From Bradyrhizobium campsiandrae (GTDB lineage: Bacteria > Pseudomonadota > Alphaproteobacteria > Rhizobiales > Xanthobacteraceae), in NCBI RefSeq assembly GCF_014529705.1, contig NZ_JAANIH010000020.1:62001-126000 (forward strand): a DNA stretch of 64,000 bases. The letters are read 5' to 3'. The notes beneath the pieces are model-generated. The model saw only the letters and a program-made list of their open reading frames with translations. It was not told the origin of the DNA and searched no databases. Positions 1-9,400 of this stretch are shown here, in pieces (within the stretch, counting starts at the first letter, position 1; every line of letters starts with the position of its first letter). Both the position numbers and the translations under genes were made by a program.

Positions 1-918
1 CCGCGGCTCGGCGAGGCCATCAGCACCTATTGCACCCAAGTGGTGCCGGTGCTCGAACTGAAATGGCCGATGCTGCGGCCGGACGCGCACACTTTCGCTT
101 TCGAGCGAGCCGACGCCATCTATGATTTCGCGCAGAAGAATGATCTGACCATGCGCGGACACGCGCTCGCCTGGTATCACGACATTCCTGACTGGACGAA
201 GCAGATCAAGGACTCGAAAGGCGTCGAGCGCGCCTTCGTCGATCACATCTCGACCGTCGTCTCCTACTACAAGGACAAGCTGACCTCGTGGGACGTCGTC
301 AACGAGCCCATTCCTGACAATCCCAAAGGCGTCACGGACCGGCGCGACACGTTCTGGACGCAGCATCTCGGTAACCACTGGATTCCGCTGGCCTTCCGCA
401 CCGCGGCCGCGGCCGATCCCTACGTCAAGCTCGCCATCAACGAGTACGACATCGAGTCGGCGAAAGACTCGTTCATCGCCAAGCGCGCGGCCTACCGCAA
501 CCTCATCATGGAGCTGCTGGATCAGGGCGTGCCGCTGCATGCGGTCGGACTGCAATCGCATCTGCATGCCGAGCTCGAGATCGACACGCACGGGCTCGCC
601 GAATTCGTCACCGAAGTCCGCTCGTGGGGCCTGGAAGTCTTCGTCACCGAGCTCGACGTCGACGACCAGAAGCTGACGGGAAGTCCCGCGGAGCGCGACG
701 CCGTCGTCGCCAAACGCGTCGACGACCTGCTGACGGCGATCGCGACCAGCGGACCGGTGCGGTCGATCCTGACCTGGGGCATTTCCGACCGCTACAGCTG
801 GATCAACGGCACCTTCGCGCGCAAGGACAAGCAGCCGAACCGGCCGCTGCCGCTCGACGGCGAGTTCAAGCCCAAGCCGTTCATGGACGTGATCAACAAA
901 TTCACCAAGGATGCGTAG
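1..918 (+). CDS. GH10 endo-1,4-beta-xylanase (5' truncated by window edge)
   Basis: Glycoside hydrolase family 10 enzyme, expected to cleave internal beta-1,4 bonds of xylan. The reading frame is open from base 1, so the N-terminus and any signal peptide lie outside the window. An internal GTG at 40 is not a credible start, because the conserved barrel begins before it. Visible family motifs are WDVVNEP near bases 288-308 (acid/base Glu), INEYDIES, GLQSHLH, and FVTELDVDD near 637-663 (catalytic nucleophile Glu). The tryptophan-containing LTWGISDRYSWI near 767-802 closes the active site. Both catalytic glutamates are present, so the enzyme should be active. The next gene is convergent. In plant-associated bacteria such enzymes are usually secreted and act on host cell walls; that role is inferred here. 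Confidence 0.93.
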   Translation, partial: PRLGEAISTYCTQVVPVLELKWPMLRPDAHTFAFERADAIYDFAQKNDLTMRGHALAWYHDIPDWTKQIKDSKGVERAFVDHISTVVSYYKDKLTSWDVVNEPIPDNPKGVTDRRDTFWTQHLGNHWIPLAFRTAAAADPYVKLAINEYDIESAKDSFIAKRAAYRNLIMELLDQGVPLHAVGLQSHLHAELEIDTHGLAEFVTEVRSWGLEVFVTELDVDDQKLTGSPAERDAVVAKRVDDLLTAIATSGPVRSILTWGISDRYSWINGTFARKDKQPNRPLPLDGEFKPKPFMDVINKFTKDA

Positions 919-953
919 GGCCTGCGTGGCTAGCGCATCTTCTAGCGCGTGCG

Positions 954-1907
954 CTATCGCGCCCTGGGCGTCTCCAACGCGCTCCCCTCGTCGATATGGT
1001 CGGGAGACAGGCTCGGACCGCGGCGATCGCGCGAGTTCAGGCGGAAGACGTCTCTGATATCGTCGATCGAGGTCGACGAATAGGACTGGATGCAGAGCGC
1101 GACCTGCTCGGGCGACGCGGCGCCCATCATGGCTTCGATCGCCTGGCGGTCGAGGCGAGTGTCATCCCAATGCGAGACGGCAATGCTGTCTTCCGTCACG
1201 CGGTGCGTCGCCAAATGCTTCGGCGAGTTCACGACGAAATTGCCGTAGAGCAGGTACTCGGAGAACTTCTTCTTCCGGCACAGCGCCAGAGCCCAGCTCA
1301 GCCCCGTCGCCGTCTTGATGGCGTCGGTCATCGCGCGGGTGGCCTCCTTGTCCCAGACCAGCGCATTGCCGACATAGTCGTCGGCCGGGAACGCGCGGTC
1401 CTCGATGCCGAGAAGCTGATCGACGGTACGCAGCCAGAGCACATGCAGGGGATGGTTGGCGTCGATCTCGTTGCGCGTGACGAACAGCGGCGTCTTCTCC
1501 GCGCCGGCATATTGGCCGACGTCGAATTCGCGGAAGAACAGATTGTCGGAGTCGAGAATGCAGACGCGCTGTTCTGGCGCGTTGAGGACGCCGGCGATCT
1601 TGAGGATCTGCTGGATGTGCCAGCCGTGAACGGGCGACGACAGCAGCGACAGCCAGACCCGGCGCTTGCTGATGAACTGCAGCGCGGGCGGCAACGCCCA
1701 CAGCCATTTCGGCAGATAACGCGAGGCCGGAACGATGACGCGCTTGTCGGACGCAAACCGCGCGAACAGCGGCACGTCATCATCATTAACGAGAACATAA
1801 TGCCGCGTATATCCCGTAAGCCAGGTGTCGATGCTCTCGCTAAGCAGCGAAAAACGCTCGATATCCTTGGCATAGCTCGCGGTCAGCAGGGCAACGGAAT
1901 GCATCAT
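954..1907 (-). CDS. DUF6492 family protein (glycosyltransferase-like, unknown function)
   Basis: A 317-residue protein that I place in the DUF6492 group. It begins with HSVALLTASYAKDIERF, followed by an acidic VNDDDVPLF stretch and later CILDSDNLFFREFD. The DxD-like LDSDN motif and the overall layout recall nucleotide-sugar-dependent glycosyltransferases, but no substrate can be named. Two ATG codons stand next to each other at 1907 and 1904, and either could start translation. It is convergent with the xylanase and stands alone before the methyltransferase at 2000-2794. A role in polysaccharide or cell-surface glycan synthesis is inference only. Confidence 0.75.
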   Translation of the reverse strand: MMHSVALLTASYAKDIERFSLLSESIDTWLTGYTRHYVLVNDDDVPLFARFASDKRVIVPASRYLPKWLWALPPALQFISKRRVWLSLLSSPVHGWHIQQILKIAGVLNAPEQRVCILDSDNLFFREFDVGQYAGAEKTPLFVTRNEIDANHPLHVLWLRTVDQLLGIEDRAFPADDYVGNALVWDKEATRAMTDAIKTATGLSWALALCRKKKFSEYLLYGNFVVNSPKHLATHRVTEDSIAVSHWDDTRLDRQAIEAMMGAASPEQVALCIQSYSSTSIDDIRDVFRLNSRDRRGPSLSPDHIDEGSALETPRAR

Positions 1908-1999
1908 GTGCGCTCAAATGGCCATCGGACCGTACTCATACAAGCGACGGGAGGTGCTGGAAACTTCGATTCGCAATCAAGGTAAAATGAAACGAATCG

Positions 2000-2794
2000 T
2001 TAGCCATCCGACGGCAGCCCCTGCGCGATGTCGCGAAAGCGCAGCGGCGCCAGCGACGAGGCCCGCTGCCACCAGTCGGCGACACGATCGTCCAGCGCCC
2101 TCACGCCGCGTCCGCGGCCCGGAAAGATGCGGATCTGCTGGATGGCTTCCGCCTCAAACCCCTTGCCTCTCCGCGTGATCTTGAGCGCGGCACCTTCGCG
2201 GTCCCGCTGCGTCAGCGGCACCAGCAGGCGGCCGCGCGGACGGAGCGACCGCAGCCAGAGCGGATGCGGATGCGAGAAGCCGGCATGCACGATGATCGCG
2301 TCGGCCGGCTCGCCGATGTCCAGGCATCCGTCGCCGTGGACGACTTCGACGTTCCGATAGGCACGGAGATTGGCCGACGCGCGCGACGAAAGCCGCGCGT
2401 CGCATTCGATGGCTCGCACCCGGCCCTTCGCACCCACGATCTCCGACAAGATCGCCGAGAAGTAACCGAGCCCGCAACCGATCTGGACCACGCGGTCCTT
2501 TTCCCCGACAGCGAGCAGGTCGATGAAATGCGCCCATAGGCTCGGCAATCCGGTGTCGAGCTGGCGGCGCGCGTCGATGGCGACCAGGACATTGTCGTAG
2601 AGATGAACGGGGTCCGCATCTGCCGTCAGGCGGTAGCTGCGCGCCGCCTCGGTCTTGATGCGCCAGGGCCCCCGCGCCAGAAAGTTCTCGCGCGGCACCG
2701 TCGCAAGGGCTGCAAGCAGGCGCTCTGAGGAAATCCGCTCCCGCCTCGCGATCAGCTTGGCATAGCGCGCCCGCGCGGCCGACAGATCGCTCAT
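2000..2794 (-). CDS. protein-L-isoaspartate O-methyltransferase family protein
   Basis: SAM-dependent methyltransferase of the PCMT fold (264 residues), which in characterised members repairs isoaspartyl residues in damaged proteins. An N-terminal YDNVLVAID stretch resembles the PCMT substrate region. It is followed by the SAM-binding glycine motif VVQIGCGLGYFSAIL, an acidic VRAIECDARLSS motif II, and DAIIVHAGFSHPHPLWL. Its ATG overlaps the stop of the upstream cyclase gene by 4 bp (ATGA), so the two are very probably co-transcribed and translationally coupled. The family includes members that do not repair isoaspartate, so the exact substrate is uncertain. Confidence 0.8.
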   Translation of the reverse strand: MSDLSAARARYAKLIARRERISSERLLAALATVPRENFLARGPWRIKTEAARSYRLTADADPVHLYDNVLVAIDARRQLDTGLPSLWAHFIDLLAVGEKDRVVQIGCGLGYFSAILSEIVGAKGRVRAIECDARLSSRASANLRAYRNVEVVHGDGCLDIGEPADAIIVHAGFSHPHPLWLRSLRPRGRLLVPLTQRDREGAALKITRRGKGFEAEAIQQIRIFPGRGRGVRALDDRVADWWQRASSLAPLRFRDIAQGLPSDG

Positions 2795-5700
2795 TTGACC
2801 AGATCGGCCCGCGGACGAGCGGGCGTGTCGCCGCCGAGCTCGCGCACGAGCTGCATGGCCAGCTTCAGGTCCGGCGTCAAAAATCCCTCGTTGAACTTGC
2901 CGACGACCGGCAACAGCAGAAGGCTCGCATGTTCGCGCTTGCCGGCCTCATGCGACAGCCGCGCGAGGCTGACGGCGGTCCTGAGCTCCCACGACACTGC
3001 GCCCTGCTTGCGCGCCGTCTCCAGCGACAGGCCGAACAGATCCTCGGCCTCCTGGACCGACGCCGGACTGCCGTCCGACAAGGTGATCTCGCCTTGCAGA
3101 CGATAGACCTCGGCGAGATAGGAGTGATCGCCGGTCCGCCTTGCGGTCGCCAGCGCACCGTCCAGCGCGCGCAAGGCGGCATCGCGCATGCCGACCTTGG
3201 CATAGGCCTCCGCGAGCAGGCAGCGAAACCAGCAGCCGGCGAGCCAGGAATCCATCGCCTCATATTCGTCGAGGCCGAGGCGCATCTGGCTGATGCCCTC
3301 GTCGACGTCGCCGAGCTGTGCCAGCGCCCAGCCGCGCAGGATCGCGGCCTGCTGCTTCCAGTGCAGGAAATTGTGCTCGGTGGCGATGATCATGGCGCGG
3401 TTGGCGTAATCGCGCGTGCCCTCGATGTCGCGCAGATGCTGGCAAAGATAGGCGCCGAACACGAGCGCGAAGGCGAGCGAGAACGGATGGCGGATCTTCT
3501 CCGCAAGCAGGATCGCCTGCTCGCTGTGCTGGCGCGCCGCGTCGGGCTGGCCGAGGAACCAGAGCAGATAGCCGAGATAGGACAGCGAGACGACACCGGG
3601 ATCGGTGCCATGACGCTCCATCAAATCGGAGTGCAGGTCGGGGCTGTAGAGATCGATGCAGCGGTGCAGATGATGCTGCGCGGCGGCGAAGCGCCCGCGA
3701 TAGAGCATCGTCATCGCGATCGAGCGGTGCGCCTCGATCAGGTAGCCGGTCTGTTGCGCCGGCTCCGCCCGCTCGTTCAGCCGCTCGCGCTTGGCGAACC
3801 GCAACAGCTCGACGCTGAGATCGTGCGCACGGGTGAGATCGGCACGGATGAAATGGCAGACCCAGAGCCCGCGGGTGGCGGCGAAGGCCTTTTCGTCGTC
3901 GTCGAGCTGCTGACCGAGCTCGAGGGCGCGGATGTAGTTCTCCTCGACCTCCTGCACGGCATAGCCCTTGGCCGCGATCAGCGCGTTGCCGAGCGCAATG
4001 CGCAGCTCCAGCTCCATCTCGTCGGCCCCCTGCATGCGGGCATTGGCCTGCACCACGCTCAAGCCGCGGCGCAGATGACCGATCGCCTCCAAATTGGCGC
4101 CGCTCCGCGCCGCCTGCTTGCCGGCCTTGAGCCAGAAGCTCGCAGCGCCCTCGCTCTGGCCGGACTCGGTCAGATGATGGGCGAGCAGCTCGGGCTCGCG
4201 CTCGGTCTTCTCCGGGTACATCTGCGCAAGCACCTGGGCGATGCTGGCATGCAGCTTGCGCCGCTCGCTGTGCAGCAGGCTCGCATGTGCCGCATTCTGA
4301 ATCATGACATGCTTGAACGAATAGAGCGCGTCGGGCGGATGGCCACGGCGCATGATCAGGCCGGCCTCCTCCAGATGCGTCAGCGCCGCCTCGATCTGCT
4401 CCGGCGGCGTGTTGGCGACGGCGTGCAGGGTTTCGTAGGAGAACTCGCGGCCGATGGTGGCACCGATCTGGGCGATACGCTTGAACGGCCCCATCCGGTC
4501 CAGGCGCGCCATCAGCGAGTCCGTCAGCGTCGCCGGGATCGCGAGCTGCCGCCACGGGCCCGACAGCACGTAGCGCCCGTGCCGCTCGGTCAGGAGGTTG
4601 GATTCGAGAACCGTCTTGGTCAATTCTTCGAGAAACAGCGGCACGCCGTCGGTCTTGACGATGATCTCCTCGACGACCTCCTTGGGAAGCTCGCGCCCTG
4701 CAACGCGCTCGACCAACGTGGTGCGCAAGGGCCGGCTCAGTCGGTTCAGCACCAGCGTGGTGATATGCGAATGCGCGTTCCAGCTCGGCTGGAATTCGGA
4801 GCGCGCGGTGATGATGGCCAGGATCGGCCGGTTCTGCACCCGGTCGACCAGCAAATCGACCACCTCACGCGAGGTCGGATCGATCCAGTGCAGATCCTCA
4901 AAGGCCATCACCAGCGGCATCTCGTGCGCGAGGCCGAGGAAGTGATTGACCAGCGCCGCGACCGTCGCGTCCTTCTGCTGCTGCGGCGACAGGTCGAGCG
5001 GCGGATAGCGCTCTCCGGTCGGGATCGACAGCAGCGCGGCGAACAGCGGCGCCACCTGCTCGATATCGCCATGGGCAGCTGCGATCGCCGTCTCCAGGCT
5101 CGACAGTGACAGCGCGGACGCATCCTCGCGGTCGAGACCGAGCGAGAACTTGAGCTGCTCGACGAACGGATAGAACGCGGTCGAGGTGTAGTAGGGCGAG
5201 CACTGGAACGAGACCTGCCCGTGCCGGTCGCCTGCGATCCGCTCAAAAATCTCCTGGATGATCCGCGACTTGCCGATGCCGGGCTCGCCGAACTTGACGA
5301 CGACCTGACCGTCGCCTTCCTTGACCTGCTGCCATCGCGCCATCAATAGCGCGATTTCCTCCTCGCGGTTGACGAGCGGGGTCAGCCGCGAGCCCATCGC
5401 GGCGGCAAAGCGGGTCTCGACGCGCGTGGCGCGCACGACGTGCCAGGCCTGCGTCTTTTCCGCGATGCCCTTTAGCGTCTGGGCGCCGAGATTGCGGTAA
5501 TCGAACTTGCCCTTCAGCAACGATTGCGTCGAGGCGGAGATCACCACGCCGTTGGGCGGCGCCAGCGCCTGCAGACGCGCGGCGAGATTGACGGTCTCGC
5601 CGACCGCGGAATCGCGCTCTTCGGTGCCCTGGCCGACGAGGTCGCCGACCACGACGAGGCCGGTTGCGATTCCGATGCGAACGGCGGGCGCATGGCTGAG

Positions 5701-6267
5701 TGCGCCGCGCGGCTCGATCGCACGCGCAGTCGACAGGACCCGCACGATCTCCAGCCCGGCGCGCACCGCGCGTTCGGCGTCGTCCTCATGCGCGGTCGGA
5801 TAGCCGAAATAGACCAGGATGCCATCGCCGACGAAGCGGGCGGCAAAGCCTTCGTAATGCTTGACCACGCGCACGCAGGTCTCGCGGAAGCTCGCAATCA
5901 TGTCGCGCACGTCTTCCGGATCGAACTGGGCGGAAAGCGCAGTGGAATCCACCATGTCGCAGAACATGGTGGTGAGCTGACGCCGCTCGGCGCCGACCTC
6001 GGCACGGGTCGGCGGCCGCGCAGCTGGCACTTCCGCCGTATCGGCCTGAAACAGCGCGGCCGTCGCCCGCTGCAGCCGCTTGCGATCGCCGAGCGGAAGT
6101 CCGAGTTCCGCGAGGTCGGCCTCGGTCAGGTCCCCCATGACGTCGAGATCGAGCCGGTGCTGCGCGAACAGATCGGTGTAGTGGCCAAGACCGACGCCTT
6201 CGAGCCAGCGCTTCAACCCGAGTTCCGTCTCCGGCTCTTTCTCCAGCATGGTGATCCCGCCCGACAT
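2791..6267 (-). CDS. SAM-domain / class III adenylate cyclase / AAA ATPase / TPR signalling protein
   Basis: A 1158-residue multidomain signalling protein. Residues about 10-65 form a sterile-alpha-motif domain (GLKRWLEGVGLGHYTDLF). About 95-275 is a class III nucleotide cyclase with the first metal Asp in MFCDMVDST, the second in VGDGILVYFGYP, and the substrate motif TVNLAARL. About 295-560 is an AAA-type ATPase with Walker A GEPGIGKS and a Walker B-like MAFEDLHWID. The C-terminal half is helical TPR-like repeat. The family makes cAMP or cGMP and couples it to an NTPase/scaffold, usually in the cytosol. The metal-binding Asp pair is intact, so cyclase activity is plausible. A second ATG at 6249 (MLEKEPE) is an alternative start. 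The downstream methyltransferase overlaps it by 4 bp. The NRPS gene lies divergently 165 bp away. Confidence 0.92.
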   Translation of the reverse strand: MSGGITMLEKEPETELGLKRWLEGVGLGHYTDLFAQHRLDLDVMGDLTEADLAELGLPLGDRKRLQRATAALFQADTAEVPAARPPTRAEVGAERRQLTTMFCDMVDSTALSAQFDPEDVRDMIASFRETCVRVVKHYEGFAARFVGDGILVYFGYPTAHEDDAERAVRAGLEIVRVLSTARAIEPRGALSHAPAVRIGIATGLVVVGDLVGQGTEERDSAVGETVNLAARLQALAPPNGVVISASTQSLLKGKFDYRNLGAQTLKGIAEKTQAWHVVRATRVETRFAAAMGSRLTPLVNREEEIALLMARWQQVKEGDGQVVVKFGEPGIGKSRIIQEIFERIAGDRHGQVSFQCSPYYTSTAFYPFVEQLKFSLGLDREDASALSLSSLETAIAAAHGDIEQVAPLFAALLSIPTGERYPPLDLSPQQQKDATVAALVNHFLGLAHEMPLVMAFEDLHWIDPTSREVVDLLVDRVQNRPILAIITARSEFQPSWNAHSHITTLVLNRLSRPLRTTLVERVAGRELPKEVVEEIIVKTDGVPLFLEELTKTVLESNLLTERHGRYVLSGPWRQLAIPATLTDSLMARLDRMGPFKRIAQIGATIGREFSYETLHAVANTPPEQIEAALTHLEEAGLIMRRGHPPDALYSFKHVMIQNAAHASLLHSERRKLHASIAQVLAQMYPEKTEREPELLAHHLTESGQSEGAASFWLKAGKQAARSGANLEAIGHLRRGLSVVQANARMQGADEMELELRIALGNALIAAKGYAVQEVEENYIRALELGQQLDDDEKAFAATRGLWVCHFIRADLTRAHDLSVELLRFAKRERLNERAEPAQQTGYLIEAHRSIAMTMLYRGRFAAAQHHLHRCIDLYSPDLHSDLMERHGTDPGVVSLSYLGYLLWFLGQPDAARQHSEQAILLAEKIRHPFSLAFALVFGAYLCQHLRDIEGTRDYANRAMIIATEHNFLHWKQQAAILRGWALAQLGDVDEGISQMRLGLDEYEAMDSWLAGCWFRCLLAEAYAKVGMRDAALRALDGALATARRTGDHSYLAEVYRLQGEITLSDGSPASVQEAEDLFGLSLETARKQGAVSWELRTAVSLARLSHEAGKREHASLLLLPVVGKFNEGFLTPDLKLAMQLVRELGGDTPARPRADLVK

Positions 6268-6432
6268 TCCCCCCGTCGAAGGGCTTAAGGTCCCTCAACC
6301 ACAGATTTTGGGACCCAAACTTCACCTCAGACTGGACGCGTTCCCTAACTCTTGGGAAGAATAGCCCAATCAGATCAAAAGGGAATGGCATTGTCGGGAA
6401 CTGGATCCGGCGCAAGAGAAGGATCGGCCGAC

Positions 6433-9400
6433 ATGGGCGCCGAAGCCACTACGATCGGCGGCCTGCTCGCCTTGCACGCGCGCACGATACCGGCAGCGCC
6501 CGCCCTGCTCGCTCCCGGCCGGCCGCCCCTGTCCTATGGCGCGCTCGGCGCCGGGATCGAGCATCTCGTCCGGACCCTGCGCGGGCTCGGCATTGCGCCA
6601 TCCGACCGGGTCGCTGTTGCACTGCCGCGCGGGGCTGACGGCGCGCTCGCTCTGATCGCGGTGGCATCGGCCTGCGCATGCGTTCCCGTCAACCCTGATC
6701 TGACCGCCGACGAGCTGCAACGCTATTTCAGCGAATTGAAGCTATCGGCGCTCGTGACGCCGGTCGACATGAACTCGCCGAGCCGCGACGTCGCCCGAGC
6801 GCTCGATATCGCGGTGATCGACTTCGTGCCCGCACCGGCGGCAGATCTTGGCGGCTGCGCATTCGTCGGCTCGACGGTCGGTCCGGCCGCCAGCGGCGCG
6901 GCCGGCGCCGAGGACGATGCGTTCATCCTGCTGACGTCAGGCACGGCGGCGCGACCGAAAATGGTGCCCCTGACACACCGCAATGTATGTCTTTCCGCGC
7001 AAAATGCCGGCCGGGTGCTATCGCTCACGCCGCACGATCGCCTGCTCAACGTGCTGCCGCTGTTTCACGCCCACGGGCTGATCTCCGGGCTGCTGACGGC
7101 GCTCGCGGCGGGCTCCAGCGTGATTGTCACAGGCGGTTTCGACGCACCGTCCTTCTTCGGCTGGATGCGGGATCTGCAACCGACCTGGTACACGGCGGTG
7201 CCGACCATTCATCGTGCGCTGCTGACGGCTGCGGAAGCGAGCCCGCAAGCCGTCCGATCATCATCGCTGCGCGTGATCCGCTCCGCCTCGTCCTCGCTCG
7301 CACCGACGATCCTCAACGGGCTGGAGGCGACATTCGGAGTCCCCGTTCTCGAGACCTACGGCATGACGGAAGCGGCCTCGCAGATTTCAGCCAATCCGTT
7401 CGAGCTGCGCAAGATCGGCTCGGTCGGCCGCGCCGCAGGCCCCGAGATCGCGATCATGGATGAAGCGGGCCGCGTGCTTGCAAACGGCGCGCACGGTGAG
7501 ATCGTGCTGCGCGGACCGAATATGTGCCGCGGCTATTATAACGACGAGGCAGCGACGCAGGCCGCGTTCCGCAACGGCTGGTTCCGCACTGGTGACCTCG
7601 GCTATCTCGACGCCGACGGCTATCTCTTCATCGTCGGCCGCATCAAGGACGTCATCAACCGCGGCGGGCAGAAAGTATCGCCGCTGGAGGTGGAAGAGGT
7701 GCTGCTGGCCCACCCGGCGGTGCTGGAAGCCGGGGTCTTCGCCGTTCCGCATGCAAAGCTCGGCGAAAACGTCGCCGCTGTCGTGGTGCTGCGTCCGGAT
7801 TCCGAGGCCAGCTCCGACCAGCTGCGCCAATTCGCACGCAAGCGCCTCGCCGCCTACAAGGTGCCGAGCCTGATCCGCAGCGTGGCGGCGCTGCCGAAGG
7901 GCGCCAGCGGCAAGGTCAAGCGCAACGCGCTGGCCGAGCTGATTTCGGCGGAACATGGCGACGACGAGACGCAGCTGCCTCGCAACATGTTGGAGAGCCA
8001 GCTCGCGCAGATCTGGGCCAGCCTGCTCGAACGTCCGAGCGTCGGCATCGATCAGGACGTCTTTGCGCTGGGCGCGGATTCGCTCGCGGTGACGCAGATG
8101 CGCTCGCGTCTTCGCGAACGCTTCAACGTCGACTTCTCGTTCGAAGACATCTTCGATTGCGCCACCGTCGGCGCTCTTGCCGCCCGGCTCGAGAGCACGG
8201 CGCACCGGGACACGACGCTGCCTGCATGGGGGCAGGCCAGCTCTGACGGAGACGCGCCGCTGTCGTTCCAGCAGCAGCGGATGTATGTGCTCTCGCGGCT
8301 CGATCCGACCCGCTACAATTACAACGTGGTCGAGGTCGCGCTGGTGAAGGGCCAGATCAATCTGGTGGCGCTCCAAGCAGGCCTGACCGCGATCTGCGAG
8401 CGCCACGAGGCGCTGCGCTCGGTCTTCGTCGAGCGCGATGGCGAGCCTGTGCAGCGCGTGCTTCGGACGCGGCCGCAGTTCAAGCGGATCAAACTCAAGC
8501 CCTGCCCGTCACACTGGCGGGCGGCGGTCGTCAGGCGCGAGGCGCTGAAGCTTGCGCAGTACAGGTTCGATCTTGCGCGCGAACCGCCGCTGAAGGTTAC
8601 GCTGCTCTCGTTCGACAAATCCAGCCATGCACTGGTCGTCAACGTCCATCACATCGTCACCGACGGCTGGTCGCAGCGGCTGTTCTGGGAGGAACTCACC
8701 GCAGCGTATTCCGCAGCATGCAAGGAAGGCCCGGCGGTACGGCCCTCGCCCAGCTTCCAGTATCGCGACTTTGCGCGCTGGCAGCAGAGCTGGGCGCAAA
8801 CGCCCGCGGCGAAGGAGCAGCTCGATTACTGGCGGGCGCAGCTCGACGGCGTCACGACGCTGCCGCTGAGGACCGACCGGCCGAGGCCTGACGTCTGGAG
8901 CGGTCATGGGGCCCGTCACTATTTCGCCTTCTCCAAGGCGCTTTCCGCCGACATCCGCTCGCTGAGCCAGGACCAGGGCGTGACGCCCTTCATGACGCTG
9001 CTCGCAATCTTCCAGTGCCTGCTGTTCCGTCATACCGGGCATGAGGATGTCGCGACGGGATCGCTGATCGCAAACCGCAACCAGATCGAAAGCGAGCGCC
9101 TGATCGGGCTGTTTGCCAACACGCTGATCCTGCGCAATGATTTCGGCGGCGACCCGACCTTCGGCGAAATGCTGCGGCGGGTGCGCCAGGTCACGCTGGA
9201 CGCCTATCGCAACCAGGACCTTCCGATCGAGGAAGTCCTGCGCGCGTTGCAGATCGCGCGAAGGACGGATGGCAATCCGTTGTTCCGGATCATGTTCATT
9301 CTCCAGAGCGCCTCGATCGAAGCCGCGCGCTTCCCTGGCCTGTCGACACGCCGGCTGGAGGTCGACCCGGAAGTCGCGCGCTTCGACATCACGCTCGAGC

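Noticed and set aside
2929..5109. 726-residue ORF on the plus strand
   Set aside because: It lies wholly antisense to the cyclase gene and its product has no coherent motifs; it is a high-GC shadow.
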